A stretch of 64,000 bases of DNA. Source: Streptomyces hayashii (GTDB lineage Bacteria > Actinomycetota > Actinomycetes > Streptomycetales > Streptomycetaceae). Positions 18,606-29,345 of this stretch are shown piece after piece. Below the pieces are notes generated by a model. That model saw nothing but the letters and a program-made list of their open reading frames with translations. It did not search any database and was not told where the DNA came from. The number at the start of each line of letters is the position of its first letter. The stretch's first letter is position 1. The stretch is from NCBI RefSeq assembly GCF_024539815.1, contig NZ_JAHHIU010000088.1, forward strand, positions 1 through 64,000, in the 5' to 3' direction. A program made the translations under genes and the position numbers.

Positions 18606-18622
18606 TAAAAGTCAGACTTTTA
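18606..18622. promoter_or_regulatory. 17-bp palindromic operator before tkt
   Basis: A perfect palindrome, TAAAAGTCAGACTTTTA, in an unusually A/T-rich patch between the divergent AraC and transketolase genes, 52 bases before the tkt ATG. A symmetric site of this kind suits a GntR-, TetR- or ROK-type dimer better than an AraC protein, which usually binds direct repeats. Confidence 0.65.
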
Positions 18623-18673
18623 AGTTTGAACACACAGAGCAGCTGACCCGCTCCGATCGAGGATTTCTTGAAG

Positions 18674-20749
18674 ATGAGCACGCAGACCCCGAACAGCTTC
18701 GAGTGGACCGACATCGACCGGCGCGCCGTCGACACGGCGCGTCTTCTGGCTGCGGATGCCGTGCAGCAGGTGGGCAACGGACACCCGGGGACCGCGATGA
18801 GCCTGGCTCCGGTCGCCTACACGATCTTTCAGAAGGTGATGCGGCACGACCCCGCGGACCCTGAGTGGACGGGACGCGACCGCTTCGTCCTGTCCCCCGG
18901 CCACACCTCGCTGACGCTCTACACCCAGCTGTACCTCTCCGGCTACGAGCTGGAGCTCGACGACCTCAAGCGCTTCCGCACCCACGGCTCGAAGACGCCC
19001 GGACACCCCGAGTACGGGCACACCGCCGGCGTCGAGACGACCACCGGCCCGCTGGGCCAGGGCGTCGCCAACGCCGTGGGCATGGCGATGGCGGCCCGCT
19101 TCGAACGCGGCCTGTTCGACCCGGACTCCCCCGCGGGCGAGTCGCCTTTCGACCACACCGTCTGGGGGATCGTCTCCGACGGCGACCTCCAGGAGGGCGT
19201 CTCGGCCGAGGCATCCTCCCTGGCGGGCCATCAGAAGCTCGGCAACCTGGTCCTCGTCTACGACGACAACCACATCTCCATCGAGGGCGACACCGCCACC
19301 GCGTTCTCCGAGGACGTGCTGGGGCGCTACGCGGCCTACGGCTGGCACACCCAGCGCGTGGAGCCGGCCGAGGACGGCGACGTCGACGTCCCGGCCCTGT
19401 ACGCGGCCCTGACGGCGGCGCAGGCCGAGACCGGGCGGCCCTCGATCATCTCGCTGCGCACGATCATCGCCTGGCCCGCGCCCAACGCCCGGGGCACCGG
19501 GGCCGCGCACGGCTCCGCCCTCGGCGCGGACGAGGTCGCCGCCACCAAGCGCGTCCTCGGTTTCGACCCGGAGCGTGCCTTCCAGGTCTCCGACGACGTC
19601 CTCGCCCACACCCGTGCGGCGCTCGACCGGGGCGCCGAGGCGCACGCCGCCTGGGACAAGCAGCTCGACGCGTGGCGCGGCACGGACCCCGAGCGCGCCG
19701 AGCTCTTCGACCGGGTGGTGGCCGGTCAGCTCCCCGAGGGCTGGCAGGAGAAGCTCCCGGCGTTCGAGCCGGGCAAGTCGGTCGCCACCCGTGCCGCGTC
19801 CGGCAAGGTGCTCCAGGCGCTCGGCGACGTCCTGCCCGAGCTGTGGGGCGGCTCCGCCGACCTCGCGGGCTCCAACAACACGACGATCGACAAGACGTCG
19901 TCGTTCCTCCCGGAGGGCAACCCGCTGCCGGAGGCGAGCCCGTACGGCCGCACCGTGCACTTCGGCATCCGCGAGTTCTCGATGGCCGCGGAGATGAACG
20001 GCATCGCCCTGCACGGCAACACCCGCATCTACGGCGGCACGTTCCTGGTGTTCTCCGACTACATGCGCAACGCCGTGCGCATGTCGGCGCTGATGCAGCT
20101 GCCGGTGACGTACGTGTGGACGCACGACTCCATCGGCCTCGGCGAGGACGGCCCGACGCACCAGCCGGTCGAGCACCTCGCGTCGCTGCGCGCCGTCCCG
20201 GGCCTGAACGTGGTCCGCCCGGCCGACGCCAACGAGACCGCGATCGCCTGGAGCGAGATCCTCAAGCGGCACGCGAGCCGGCCGGCCCCGCACGGACTGG
20301 CCCTGACCCGGCAGGGAGTGCCGACGTACGCGCCCGACCCCGATGCGGCGAAGGGCGGCTACGTGCTGCGGGACTCCTCGACCGGGACGCCCGACGTCGT
20401 GATCGTCGCCACCGGCTCCGAGGTGCAGCTCGCCGTGGCGGCGCGGGAGACGCTGGAGGCCGAGGGCATCGGCACGCGGGTGGTGTCCATGCCGTGCGTG
20501 GAGTGGTTCGAGGAGCAGCCGCGGGAGTACCGCGAAAGGGTGCTGCCGCCGTCGGTGAAGGCCAGGGTGGCGGTCGAGGCGGGCATCGGCCTGACCTGGC
20601 ACCGCTTCGTGGGCGACGCCGGACGCATCGTCTCCCTGGAGCACTTCGGCGCCTCCGCCGACGCCGGGACGCTGTTCGCCGCCTACGGCTTCACCGCCGA
20701 GAACGTCGCCGCCGCAGCCAGGGAATCGCTGGCCGCCGCGCGCGGTTGA
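18674..20749 (+). CDS. tkt: Transketolase
   Basis: A 691-residue thiamine-diphosphate enzyme that moves two-carbon units between sugar phosphates in the non-oxidative pentose phosphate pathway. Family landmarks are [30 protein letters not shown], the ThDP motif [13 protein letters not shown] followed by [12 protein letters not shown], and [20 protein letters not shown] in the pyrimidine domain. Length is normal. ATG at 18674; a TTG six bases earlier is in frame. It leads a six- or seven-gene operon. Confidence 0.96.
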   Translation: MSTQTPNSFEWTDIDRRAVDTARLLAADAVQQVGNGHPGTAMSLAPVAYTIFQKVMRHDPADPEWTGRDRFVLSPGHTSLTLYTQLYLSGYELELDDLKRFRTHGSKTPGHPEYGHTAGVETTTGPLGQGVANAVGMAMAARFERGLFDPDSPAGESPFDHTVWGIVSDGDLQEGVSAEASSLAGHQKLGNLVLVYDDNHISIEGDTATAFSEDVLGRYAAYGWHTQRVEPAEDGDVDVPALYAALTAAQAETGRPSIISLRTIIAWPAPNARGTGAAHGSALGADEVAATKRVLGFDPERAFQVSDDVLAHTRAALDRGAEAHAAWDKQLDAWRGTDPERAELFDRVVAGQLPEGWQEKLPAFEPGKSVATRAASGKVLQALGDVLPELWGGSADLAGSNNTTIDKTSSFLPEGNPLPEASPYGRTVHFGIREFSMAAEMNGIALHGNTRIYGGTFLVFSDYMRNAVRMSALMQLPVTYVWTHDSIGLGEDGPTHQPVEHLASLRAVPGLNVVRPADANETAIAWSEILKRHASRPAPHGLALTRQGVPTYAPDPDAAKGGYVLRDSSTGTPDVVIVATGSEVQLAVAARETLEAEGIGTRVVSMPCVEWFEEQPREYRERVLPPSVKARVAVEAGIGLTWHRFVGDAGRIVSLEHFGASADAGTLFAAYGFTAENVAAAARESLAAARG

Positions 20750-20768
20750 TCCGACCGCAGGAAAGAAG

Positions 20769-21938
20769 ATGATCGAAGTGACCGAAGCGACCGCGACCGC
20801 GGGAGCACTCAAGCGCCTGTCCGACGAGGGCGTCTCCATCTGGCTGGACGACCTGTCACGCGAGCGGATCCGCTCGGGCGACCTCGCCCGGCTCGTCGAG
20901 ACGCGCGACGTCGTCGGCGTGACCACCAACCCGTCCATCTTCCAGGCGGCCATCGGCTCCGGCGCGGGCTACGAGGAGCAGCTCGCCGACCTGGCGGTGC
21001 GGGGCGTCACGGTCGACGAGGCCGTGCGGATGCTGACGACCGCCGACGTGCGGGCCGCCGCCGACGTCCTGCGTCCCGTGTTCGCGGCCACCGACGGCCT
21101 GGACGGCCGGGTCTCCATCGAGGTCGACCCCCGGCTGGCCCACGACACGGCCGCCACCGTCGCCGAGGCCAAGCAGCTCGCCTGGCTGGTCGACCGTCCC
21201 AACGTCATGATCAAGATTCCCGCGACCAGGGCGGGGCTGCCGGCGATCACCGAGGTGGTCGGCCTCGGCATCAGCGTCAACGTCACGCTGATCTTCTCCC
21301 TGGAGCGCTACCGGGAGGTCATGGACGCCTATCTGGCGGGCCTGGAGAAGGCGCGGGCCAGAGGACTGGACCTGACGCTGATCCAGTCCGTGGCGTCCTT
21401 CTTCGTCTCCCGCGTCGACGCGGAGATCGACAAGCGGCTGACCGCCCTCGGCTCCGACGCGGCGCTCGCGCTGAAGGGCCGGGCGGCGCTCGCCAACGCA
21501 CGGCTGGCCTACCAGGCGTACGAAGAGGTGTTCGGCCCGGCCGACGCCCCGACGCGCTCCGGCGCCCGCTGGGCGGCGCTGGCCGGAGCGGGGGCGAACC
21601 GGCAGCGTCCGCTGTGGGCGTCCACCGGTGTGAAGGATCCTGCTTACAAGGACACGCTGTACGTGGACGAGCTGGTCGCGCCGGGCACGGTCAACACCAT
21701 GCCCGAGGCCACGCTGGACGCCGCCGCCGACCACGGCGACATCACCGGCGACACGGTCACCGGCGGCTACGCCGCGGCGCGCGCCGACCTCGCCGCGGTG
21801 GAGGCGCTCGGCGTCTCCTACGACGAGGTCGTCACCCGGTTGGAGGACGAGGGTGTCGCCAAGTTCGCGGTGGCGTGGCAGGACCTTCTGGACGCGGTCA
21901 CGAAGTCGCTGACGAGCAAGGGAGTTGACGCGACATGA
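20769..21938 (+). CDS. tal: Transaldolase
   Basis: A 389-residue transaldolase of the longer actinobacterial type. It has [14 protein letters not shown] at the N-terminus, the Schiff-base lysine in [13 protein letters not shown] (about residue 144) and [14 protein letters not shown] near residue 220. It transfers a dihydroxyacetone unit between sedoheptulose 7-phosphate and glyceraldehyde 3-phosphate. It starts 19 bases after tkt with an AGGAAAG site and overlaps zwf by 4 bases. Confidence 0.96.
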   Translation: MIEVTEATATAGALKRLSDEGVSIWLDDLSRERIRSGDLARLVETRDVVGVTTNPSIFQAAIGSGAGYEEQLADLAVRGVTVDEAVRMLTTADVRAAADVLRPVFAATDGLDGRVSIEVDPRLAHDTAATVAEAKQLAWLVDRPNVMIKIPATRAGLPAITEVVGLGISVNVTLIFSLERYREVMDAYLAGLEKARARGLDLTLIQSVASFFVSRVDAEIDKRLTALGSDAALALKGRAALANARLAYQAYEEVFGPADAPTRSGARWAALAGAGANRQRPLWASTGVKDPAYKDTLYVDELVAPGTVNTMPEATLDAAADHGDITGDTVTGGYAAARADLAAVEALGVSYDEVVTRLEDEGVAKFAVAWQDLLDAVTKSLTSKGVDAT

Positions 21939-23479
21939 GCACCAGCAGTCTCGGCGCGGCCTGGGAGAACCCCCTGCGGGACCCCCGCGACCGGCGCCTG
22001 CCCCGCATCGCGGGCCCCTCCGGCCTGGTGATCTTCGGGGTGACGGGCGACCTGTCCCGCAAGAAGCTGATGCCGGCGATCTACGACCTGGCCAACCGCG
22101 GTCTGCTCCCGCCGGGCTTCTCGCTCGTCGGGTTCGCCCGCCGTGACTGGGAGGACCAGGACTTCGCGCAGGTCGTCCACGACGCGGTGCGCGAGCACTC
22201 CCGGACCCCGTTCCGCGAGGAGGTCTGGCAGCAGCTCGCCGAGGGCATGCGGTTCGTCCCCGGCGACTTCGACGACGACACCGCGTTCAAGCAGCTCAAG
22301 AACGCCGTGGAGGAGCTGGACGCCTCCCGGGGCACGGGCGGCAACTTCGCCTTCTACCTGTCCGTCCCGCCGAAGTTCTTCCCCAAGGTCGTCGAGCAGC
22401 TCAAGAAGCACGGGCTGGCCAAGGGGCGCAAGGGCTCCTGGCGGCGGGCGGTCATCGAGAAGCCGTTCGGCCACGACCTGGCCAGCGCCCAGGAGCTGAA
22501 CGCGGTCGTGCACGACGTGTTCGAACCGGACCAGGTCTTCCGCATCGACCACTACCTGGGCAAGGAGACCGTCCAGAACATCCTGGCGCTGCGCTTCGCC
22601 AACACCATGTTCGAGCCGATCTGGAACCGGTCGTACGTCGACCACGTCCAGATCACGATGGCCGAGGACATCGGCATCGGCGGCCGGGCCGGCTACTACG
22701 ACGGCATCGGCTCGGCCCGTGACGTCATCCAGAACCACCTGCTGCAGCTGATGGCGCTCACCGCGATGGAGGAGCCGGCCTCCTTCGACGCGGCCTCGCT
22801 GCTCACCGAGAAGCTCAAGGTGCTGAGGGCCGTGAAGCTGCCGGAGGACCTGGGCAGCCACACCGTGCGGGCGCAGTACGCGGGCGCCTGGCAGGGCGGC
22901 GAGAAGGTGAGCGGTTATCTGGAGGAGGACGGCATCGACCCGGCGTCCACGACGGACACCTTCGCGGCCGTCAAGCTGGGCGTGGACAACCGCCGTTGGG
23001 CGGGCGTCCCGTTCTATCTGCGCACCGGCAAGCGCCTCGGCCGCCGGGTCACCGAGATCGCGGTCGTCTTCCAGCGGGCGCCGCACTCCCCCTTCGACTC
23101 CACCGCCACCGAGGAGCTCGGGGCGAACGCGATCGTCATCCGCGTCCAGCCGGACGAGGGCATCACGGTCCGCTTCGGCTCCAAGGTCCCCGGCACGTCG
23201 ATGGAGATCCGGGACGTCACGATGGACTTCGCCTACGGCGAGTCCTTCACCGAGTCCAGCCCCGAGGCGTACGAGCGGCTCATCCTGGACGTGCTGCTCG
23301 GCGACGCCAACCTGTTCCCGCGCCACCAGGAGGTGGAAGAGTCCTGGAGGATCCTCGACCCGATCGAGGAGCACTGGGCGCGGCACGGCAGGCCCGCGCA
23401 GTACGCCTCGGGCAGCTGGGGACCCGAGGAAGCCGACGAGATGCTCGCACGAGACGGACGGAGCTGGCGCAGGCCATGA
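21935..23479 (+). CDS. zwf: Glucose-6-phosphate dehydrogenase
   Basis: A 514-residue enzyme that oxidises glucose 6-phosphate to 6-phosphogluconolactone with NADP or a related cofactor. The Rossmann motif is [19 protein letters not shown] and the substrate-binding signature is [13 protein letters not shown] (about residues 195-207). It overlaps tal and opcA by 4 bases each (ATGA), so the three are translationally coupled. OpcA next door is its known assembly partner in actinobacteria. Confidence 0.97.
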   Translation: MSTSSLGAAWENPLRDPRDRRLPRIAGPSGLVIFGVTGDLSRKKLMPAIYDLANRGLLPPGFSLVGFARRDWEDQDFAQVVHDAVREHSRTPFREEVWQQLAEGMRFVPGDFDDDTAFKQLKNAVEELDASRGTGGNFAFYLSVPPKFFPKVVEQLKKHGLAKGRKGSWRRAVIEKPFGHDLASAQELNAVVHDVFEPDQVFRIDHYLGKETVQNILALRFANTMFEPIWNRSYVDHVQITMAEDIGIGGRAGYYDGIGSARDVIQNHLLQLMALTAMEEPASFDAASLLTEKLKVLRAVKLPEDLGSHTVRAQYAGAWQGGEKVSGYLEEDGIDPASTTDTFAAVKLGVDNRRWAGVPFYLRTGKRLGRRVTEIAVVFQRAPHSPFDSTATEELGANAIVIRVQPDEGITVRFGSKVPGTSMEIRDVTMDFAYGESFTESSPEAYERLILDVLLGDANLFPRHQEVEESWRILDPIEEHWARHGRPAQYASGSWGPEEADEMLARDGRSWRRP

Positions 23480-24411
23480 AGATCGACCTGACCGACACCA
23501 CTGCAAGCAAGATCAACAAGGCGCTGGTGAAGGGTCGCCGCGCGATCGGCACACCGGCCGTGGGCATGGTCCTGACGATGGTCATCGTCACGGACGAGGA
23601 GAACGCCTACGACGCGATCAAGGCGGCCGAGGAGGCCTCGCACGAGCACCCCTCGCGCACCCTGGTCGTCATCAAGCGGCACGCCCGCAGCCCGCGCGAC
23701 CGCACCAACTCCCACCTCGACGCCGAGGTGCGGGTGGGCGCCGACGCGGGCACCGGCGAGACGGTCGTCCTGCGCACGTACGGCGAGGTGTCCGACCACG
23801 CCGACTCCGTCGTCCTGCCGCTGCTGCTGCCGGACGCGCCCGTCGTGGTGTGGTGGCCGGTGGACGCGCCCGCCAACCCCGCCAAGGACCCGCTGGGCGC
23901 GCTGGCCCAGCGCAGGATCACCGACCTGTACGCCGTGGAGAACCCGCTGGCGACCCTGGACGCCCGGATCCGCTCCTACGCCCCCGGCGACACCGACCTC
24001 GCCTGGACCCGGCTGACCCCGTGGCGCTCGATGCTGGCGGCGGCGCTGGACCAGGCCCGGGTGCCGATCGTCTCGGGCGCGGTGGAGGCCGAGGCCGACA
24101 ACCCCGCCGCCGAGCTGCTGGCGCGCTGGCTGGAGGCGCGGCTGAAGGTCACGATCGACCGCGTCGTCACCGCCGGTCCGGTCGTCACCGCCGTACGCCT
24201 GGGCACCGCGGACGGCGACATCGTCATCGACCGTCCCGAGGGTCCGCTGGCCACGCTCACCCTGCCGGGCCAGCCCTCGCGCACCCTCGCACTGAAGGTC
24301 CGCACCACCTCCGAACTCATCGCCGAGGAGCTCAGGCGCCTCGACGCGGACGAGATGTACGCCGTCGCCCTGCGGGGCGAGGCCACCAAGGAGACCCCCT
24401 CTCATGTCTGA
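23476..24411 (+). CDS. opcA: OpcA, glucose-6-phosphate dehydrogenase assembly protein
   Basis: A 311-residue OxPPCycle protein found mainly in cyanobacteria and actinobacteria, where it promotes assembly or activity of G6PDH. Recognisable segments are [19 protein letters not shown] and [20 protein letters not shown]. The frame stays open upstream inside zwf; the ATG at 23476 overlaps the zwf stop and gives the expected N-terminus ([13 protein letters not shown]). It overlaps pgi by 8 bases. Confidence 0.95.
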   Translation: MKIDLTDTTASKINKALVKGRRAIGTPAVGMVLTMVIVTDEENAYDAIKAAEEASHEHPSRTLVVIKRHARSPRDRTNSHLDAEVRVGADAGTGETVVLRTYGEVSDHADSVVLPLLLPDAPVVVWWPVDAPANPAKDPLGALAQRRITDLYAVENPLATLDARIRSYAPGDTDLAWTRLTPWRSMLAAALDQARVPIVSGAVEAEADNPAAELLARWLEARLKVTIDRVVTAGPVVTAVRLGTADGDIVIDRPEGPLATLTLPGQPSRTLALKVRTTSELIAEELRRLDADEMYAVALRGEATKETPSHV

Positions 24412-26044
24412 CACCCCCCGGCTCGACCGGCGGCCCGAGTGGACCGCCCTCGCGGACCACCGCGCCCAGCGGCAGGATCGTCTGCGCGACCTGTTCGCCA
24501 CGGATCCCGAGCGCGCCCAGCGGTACGTGGTGCGCGTCGGCGACCTGCGCATCGACTACTCCAAGCACCTGATCACCGACGAGACCCTCGCCCTGCTGCG
24601 CGAACTCGCCGCCGCCACCGATGTGTTCGGGCTGCGCGACGCCATGTTCGAGGGCAGGAAGATCAACATCACCGAGGACCGCGCGGTCCTGCACACCGCG
24701 CTGCGCGCGCCGGCCGACGCGGTCGTCGAGGTCGACGGCGAGAACGTCGTCCCCGGGGTCCACGCCGTGCTCGACAGGATGAGCGACTTCGCCGAGCGCG
24801 TCCGCTCCGGCGAGTGGACCGGCCACACGGGCCGCCGCATCCGCAATGTCGTCAACATCGGCATCGGCGGCTCCGATCTGGGGCCGGCCATGGCGTACGA
24901 GGCCCTGCGGGCCTACACGGACCGGGAGCTGACGTTCCGTTTCGTGTCCAACGTCGACGGCGCCGACCTGCACGAGGCCGTACGGGACCTCGACCCGGCC
25001 GAGACGCTGTTCATCGTCGCCTCCAAGACCTTCACCACGATCGAGACGATCACCAACGCCACCTCGGCCCGCTCCTGGCTGCTCGACGGACTGGACGGGG
25101 AGGACAAGGCGGTCGCGAAGCACTTCGTCGCGCTGTCCACGAACGCCGAGAAGGTCGCCGGTTTCGGCATCGACACGGCCAACATGTTCGAGTTCTGGGA
25201 CTGGGTCGGCGGCCGCTACTCCTTCGACTCGGCGATCGGCCTCTCGCTGATGATCGCCATCGGCCCGGAGCGCTTCCGCGAGCTGCTCGACGGGTTCAGG
25301 ATCGTCGACGACCATTTCCGCACCGCCCCCGCCGAGTCCAACGCCCCGCTGATCCTGGGCCTGCTGGGCATCTGGTACGGCAACTTCCACGACGCGCAGT
25401 CGCACGCGGTGCTTCCCTACAGCCACTACCTGTCGAAGTTCACCGCCTATCTCCAGCAGCTGGACATGGAGTCCAACGGCAAGTCGGTGGACCGCGAGGG
25501 CCGGCCGGTGCGCTGGCAGACCGGCCCGGTGGTGTGGGGCACGCCCGGCACCAACGGCCAGCACGCGTACTACCAGTTGATCCACCAGGGCACGAAGCTC
25601 ATCCCGGCCGACCTGATCGGATTCGCCCGTCCCGTCGGCGAGCTCAGCGACGAACTCAAGGCGCAGCACGACCTGTTGACGGCCAACCTGTTCGCTCAGG
25701 GGCAGGCCCTCGCCTTCGGCAAGACCGCCGAGGAGGTCCGCGCGGAGGGCGTGCCCGAGGAGCAGGTCGCGCACCGCACCTTCCAGGGCGACCACCCCAC
25801 GACCACGATCCTCGCGCCGGAGCTGACCCCGTCGGTCCTGGGCCAACTCATCGCGCTCTACGAGCACAAGGTGTTCGTGCAGGGCGCGGTCTGGGACATC
25901 GACTCCTTCGACCAGTGGGGCGTGGAGCTCGGCAAGGTCCTCGCCAAGCGCGTCGAACCCGCGCTCACCGAGGGCGCCGAGGTGCCCGGCCTCGATCCCT
26001 CCACCGCCGCTCTCGTCGCCGCCTACCGCGAACTCAGGAAGTGA
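24404..26044 (+). CDS. pgi: Glucose-6-phosphate isomerase
   Basis: A 546-residue phosphoglucose isomerase that interconverts glucose 6-phosphate and fructose 6-phosphate. Signatures are [31 protein letters not shown], and the active-site segment [20 protein letters not shown]. Its place between opcA and gnd lets the operon recycle fructose 6-phosphate back to the oxidative branch, a full pentose phosphate cycle for NADPH. Confidence 0.97.
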   Translation: MSDTPRLDRRPEWTALADHRAQRQDRLRDLFATDPERAQRYVVRVGDLRIDYSKHLITDETLALLRELAAATDVFGLRDAMFEGRKINITEDRAVLHTALRAPADAVVEVDGENVVPGVHAVLDRMSDFAERVRSGEWTGHTGRRIRNVVNIGIGGSDLGPAMAYEALRAYTDRELTFRFVSNVDGADLHEAVRDLDPAETLFIVASKTFTTIETITNATSARSWLLDGLDGEDKAVAKHFVALSTNAEKVAGFGIDTANMFEFWDWVGGRYSFDSAIGLSLMIAIGPERFRELLDGFRIVDDHFRTAPAESNAPLILGLLGIWYGNFHDAQSHAVLPYSHYLSKFTAYLQQLDMESNGKSVDREGRPVRWQTGPVVWGTPGTNGQHAYYQLIHQGTKLIPADLIGFARPVGELSDELKAQHDLLTANLFAQGQALAFGKTAEEVRAEGVPEEQVAHRTFQGDHPTTTILAPELTPSVLGQLIALYEHKVFVQGAVWDIDSFDQWGVELGKVLAKRVEPALTEGAEVPGLDPSTAALVAAYRELRK

Positions 26045-26050
26045 ACTGAC

Positions 26051-26941
26051 ATGACATCGATGCAGCTGGGTCTGATCGGTCTCGGCAAGATGGGCGGCAA
26101 CATGCGCGAGCGCATCCGCCGCGCCGGCCACACCGTCGTCGGCTTCGACCGCAACCCCGACCTCTCCGACGTCAAGGACCTGGCCGAGCTGGTCGGGCAG
26201 CTCCAGGCGCCGCGCACCGTCTGGGTGATGGTCCCGGCCGGCGCCCCGACGCAGTCCGTCGTCGACGAGCTCGGCGATCTGCTGGAGGCCGGCGACACCG
26301 TGGTGGACGGCGGCAACTCCCGCTGGACGGACGACGAGAAGCACGCCGCGGAACTCGGCGCCAAGGGCATCGGCTTCGTCGACGCCGGCGTCTCCGGCGG
26401 CGTGTGGGGCCTCAAGAACGGCTACGCGCTGATGGTCGGCGGCGAGAAGGAGCACGTCGACCGGTTGCAGCCGATCTTCGACGCGCTCAAGCCGGAGGGC
26501 CCCTACGGCTACGTCCACGCGGGCAAGGTCGGCGCCGGGCACTTCTCGAAGATGGTCCACAACGGCATCGAGTACGCCATGATGCAGGCGTACGCCGAGG
26601 GCTGGGAGCTGCTGGAGAAGGTCGACTCCGTGGACAACGTCCGCGAGGTCTTCCGCTCCTGGCAGGAGGGCACGGTGATCCGGTCCTGGCTGCTGGACCT
26701 CGCGGTCAACGCCCTCGACGAGGACACCCACCTGGACAAGCTGCGCGGCTACGCCGAGGACTCCGGCGAGGGACGCTGGACGGTCGAGGCGGCCATCGAC
26801 AACGCCGTGCCGCTGCCGGCCATCACCGCGTCGCTGTTCGCGCGGTTCGCCTCCCGTCAGGACGACTCGCCGCAGATGAAGATGATCGCGGCGCTGCGCA
26901 ACCAGTTCGGCGGCCACGCCGTCGAGTCGGCGAAGAAGTAG
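26051..26941 (+). CDS. gnd: 6-Phosphogluconate dehydrogenase, short (GndA/YqeC-like) type
   Basis: A 296-residue decarboxylating dehydrogenase producing ribulose 5-phosphate. It has GLIGLGKMGGNMRERI at the N-terminus, DGGNSRWTDDE, VDAGVSGGVWGLKNGYALMVGG and the catalytic lysine region GAGHFSKMVHNGIEY. It is much shorter than the roughly 470-residue E. coli enzyme and belongs to the short family, many members of which prefer NAD. ATG at 26051 or an in-frame ATG at 26060. Confidence 0.94.
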   Translation: MTSMQLGLIGLGKMGGNMRERIRRAGHTVVGFDRNPDLSDVKDLAELVGQLQAPRTVWVMVPAGAPTQSVVDELGDLLEAGDTVVDGGNSRWTDDEKHAAELGAKGIGFVDAGVSGGVWGLKNGYALMVGGEKEHVDRLQPIFDALKPEGPYGYVHAGKVGAGHFSKMVHNGIEYAMMQAYAEGWELLEKVDSVDNVREVFRSWQEGTVIRSWLLDLAVNALDEDTHLDKLRGYAEDSGEGRWTVEAAIDNAVPLPAITASLFARFASRQDDSPQMKMIAALRNQFGGHAVESAKK

Positions 26942-26950
26942 GCGAGGCAC

Positions 26951-27538
26951 GTGGGGGATCTCCTGCTGGTCCGCCACGGGGAGACGGAGTGGAGCAGGTC
27001 GGGACAGCACACCAGCTTCACCGACCTGCCCCTCACCGAACACGGCGAGGAACAGGCCAAGTCCCTCGCCCCGCTCCTCTCGGGCCGGACCTTCGCACTC
27101 GCCCTGACCAGCCCGCTGCACCGGGCGATACGCACCGCCGAACTCGCCGGCGTCGCCGGGATCTCCGTCGAACCCGACCTGCACGAGTGGGACTACGGCG
27201 GCTACGAGGGCGTCACCACCGTCGACATCCACCGCACCCGCCCCGACTGGGACCTGTGGACCCACGGGGTTCCGGCGGGCCCGCAGGGCCGTCCCGGCGA
27301 GTCGCCCGAGCAGATCGGCCGGCGCGCCGACCGGGTGCTGGCCCGGGTGGGCCCGGCGCTCGACGACGGTGACGTCGTCCTCGTCGCCCACTCGCACTTC
27401 CTCCGGGTGCTGACGGCCCGTCGCCTCGGCCTGCCGCCCGCCGAAGGCCGGTTGTTCCAACTGGCCACCGGCACGGTCAGCCGTCTGTCGACGGAGCACG
27501 GACGGCCCGTGATCGCCGAATGGAACATACGGGCCTAG
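26951..27538 (+). CDS. Histidine phosphatase (phosphoglycerate mutase superfamily)
   Basis: A 195-residue branch-2-free histidine phosphatase with the RHG motif LLLVRHGETEWSRSGQHTS at the N-terminus and the second catalytic His in VVLVAHSHFLRVL. It starts (GTG) 9 bases after gnd, so it is co-transcribed with the pentose phosphate operon and probably removes phosphate from a sugar phosphate. The precise substrate is not shown. Confidence 0.88.
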   Translation: MGDLLLVRHGETEWSRSGQHTSFTDLPLTEHGEEQAKSLAPLLSGRTFALALTSPLHRAIRTAELAGVAGISVEPDLHEWDYGGYEGVTTVDIHRTRPDWDLWTHGVPAGPQGRPGESPEQIGRRADRVLARVGPALDDGDVVLVAHSHFLRVLTARRLGLPPAEGRLFQLATGTVSRLSTEHGRPVIAEWNIRA

Positions 27539-27580
27539 CCTGTTGACACCGTTCGGACAGGCCCGCCAGAGTCGCGGCTG

Positions 27581-29038
27581 ATGGAGATCGACGATCTGAC
27601 ACCGGCCGAACAACGAGTCTGGCGGGCCTTCGCCACGGGCACGACCGTGGACTTCCTCGACGACGCCGGGGGCGCGCCGGGCCCGGACGGCGGGCCCGAA
27701 CCGGTCGTGCGCGCGGCCGTGTTGCGAGCGCTGCTCCTCAACGGCCCACGCGAGCCAGGCGAGGTGGCCGCCCTCAAGGTCACAGGGGCCCGGATCACCG
27801 GGCAGTTGGACCTGCGATATGCGGTCGTCGCCAGCGTCGTCCGCCTCAACCACTGCCGCTTCGACGCCGCGCCCCGCCTGGCCGGCGCCCACCTGAACTA
27901 TCTGAACCTGCGCGACTGCGCGCTGCCCGGCCTCGCGGCGGCGCGCAGCCGCATCGACGGCAGCCTGAGGCTCACGCGCTGCCGGATCGACGGTCCGGTG
28001 CAGCTCGGCGGAGCCCAGATCTCCGGGGCACTCTTCGTGGACCGGGCCGAGATCACGGGCGAGGATCCCGCACAGCCCGTGCTCGCGCTCAACCAGCTCT
28101 CCGTCGACGACGACCTGTGCGCGCGTGGTCTGCGCACCCGCGGGCCGATCCGGCTCGACGGCGCCTCCGTGGCCGGGTCGATCGACCTGGAGGACGCCGA
28201 GCTCAGCAACCCGGGCGGCTTCGTCCTGCATGCGGAGGCCCTCGGCGTCGGCGCCGATCTGCTGGCCCGGCGGATGCGCGCCGAGGGCCGCATCGACCTG
28301 CGCGGCTCGCGCATCCCCGGCCGGGTGGACCTGCTGCACACCTCGCTGTCCAACCCGGGCGGCACCGCCCTGCGGCTGAGCAGCTGCGTCATGGGCGAGC
28401 TCTGGCTGCGCGAGGGCCCGGCGATCGAGGGACGGCTCAATCTGCGGCGCGCCGAGGTGGGCCAGCTCCACCTCGCTCCCGAGAAGCTGCCGGACCAGGT
28501 GCGGCTGCTGGACCTCACCTACACCTTCCTCACCCCGCACGAGCCCGCCGAGAGCCGCCTGCCGATGCTGGAGCGCGACGACGGCGCTTTCGACCCGCAC
28601 GCCTACGAACAGCTCACCGCCGCCTACCGCACCACCGGCGACGACCGGGCCGCCCGGCTGGTGCAGCTCGCCAAGCAGCGCCGTCACCGCGGCACGCTCC
28701 CCTGGTACGGGCGGCTGTGGGGCCACCTCCAGGACGCCGCCGTGGGCTACGGTTTCCGCCCGCTGCGCGCGGCCGGCTGGCTGCTCTCCCTGCTGGCCGT
28801 CGGCTCGATCGTCTACGCCGGACACCACCCGCCGCCGCTGAAGGCGGGCGAGGCGCCCCCGTTCAGCCCGGTCTTCTACACCCTCGACCTGCTGCTGCCG
28901 GTGATCTCCTTCGGGCAGGAGAGCGCGTTCGCGCCGACCGGCTGGTACCAGACCCTGTCGTACGTCCTCACCGTCACCGGCTGGATCCTGGCCTCCACGG
29001 TCGTCGCCGGCGTCACCAGGACGGTCAGCCGCCAGTAG
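27581..29038 (+). CDS. Membrane protein with beta-helix-like N-terminal repeats
   Basis: A 485-residue protein without a confident family name. Residues 55-310 are made of short imperfect repeats of about 20 residues (for example ITGQLDLRYAVV, IDGSLRLTRCRI, IDGPVQLGGAQI, VAGSIDLEDAEL), which suggests a right-handed beta-helix similar to pentapeptide-repeat proteins. Two or three hydrophobic segments close the C-terminus (AAGWLLSLLAVGSIVYAG; YVLTVTGWILASTVVAGV). Streptomyces homologues are often called membrane oxidoreductases, but no cofactor motif is visible here. Confidence 0.75.
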   Translation: MEIDDLTPAEQRVWRAFATGTTVDFLDDAGGAPGPDGGPEPVVRAAVLRALLLNGPREPGEVAALKVTGARITGQLDLRYAVVASVVRLNHCRFDAAPRLAGAHLNYLNLRDCALPGLAAARSRIDGSLRLTRCRIDGPVQLGGAQISGALFVDRAEITGEDPAQPVLALNQLSVDDDLCARGLRTRGPIRLDGASVAGSIDLEDAELSNPGGFVLHAEALGVGADLLARRMRAEGRIDLRGSRIPGRVDLLHTSLSNPGGTALRLSSCVMGELWLREGPAIEGRLNLRRAEVGQLHLAPEKLPDQVRLLDLTYTFLTPHEPAESRLPMLERDDGAFDPHAYEQLTAAYRTTGDDRAARLVQLAKQRRHRGTLPWYGRLWGHLQDAAVGYGFRPLRAAGWLLSLLAVGSIVYAGHHPPPLKAGEAPPFSPVFYTLDLLLPVISFGQESAFAPTGWYQTLSYVLTVTGWILASTVVAGVTRTVSRQ

Positions 29039-29066
29039 GAAGAGCGGCAGGGCGCGTGCGGGCGCC

Positions 29067-29255
29067 TCAGGCGTTGGACCACCCGCGCCGGCACAGCACC
29101 AGCCGGTACCCGCCCAGGTCCTCGACGGTGACGCCCCACTCGTTCCCGTACGGGTTCGGCGACCGCACCTGCCTGCCTCCGCTCCGCCCCGGCCGCGCCA
29201 CGAGATCGTCCGGGACCGGTCCGTCCACGTAGATCACCAACAGGTCCTCCTCCAT
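29067..29255 (-). pseudogene. Remnant of a VOC (glyoxalase-like) protein
   Basis: An ORF of about 62 codons whose end, PNPYGNEWGVTVEDLGGYRLVLC, matches the closing beta strands of vicinal-oxygen-chelate proteins. A complete member needs about 120 residues, so the N-terminal half is missing. It may be a decayed drug-resistance or dioxygenase gene, or the half-domain may still be made. It is divergent from the TetR gene across the twin operators. Confidence 0.5.
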
Positions 29256-29307
29256 CGGGCGGGGTTCCACAGGGCAGCGCCGTTCGGCACTACCTGCGGC
29301 CACGGCG

Positions 29308-29345
29308 GTAGACAGTGTCTACGACCTCCTGGTAGACAGTGTCTA
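29308..29345. promoter_or_regulatory. Twin TetR-type operators
   Basis: Two copies of the 13-base perfect palindrome TAGACAGTGTCTA (29309-29321 and 29333-29345) with centres 24 bases apart. The second touches the ATG of the TetR gene, so binding would block both transcription and translation start. This is the classic layout for autoregulation of a TetR/MFS pair. Confidence 0.85.

Noticed and set aside
29067..29255. MbtH-like small protein
   Set aside because: The length is similar, but the conserved Trp/Pro pattern of MbtH is absent and the end matches VOC strands instead.
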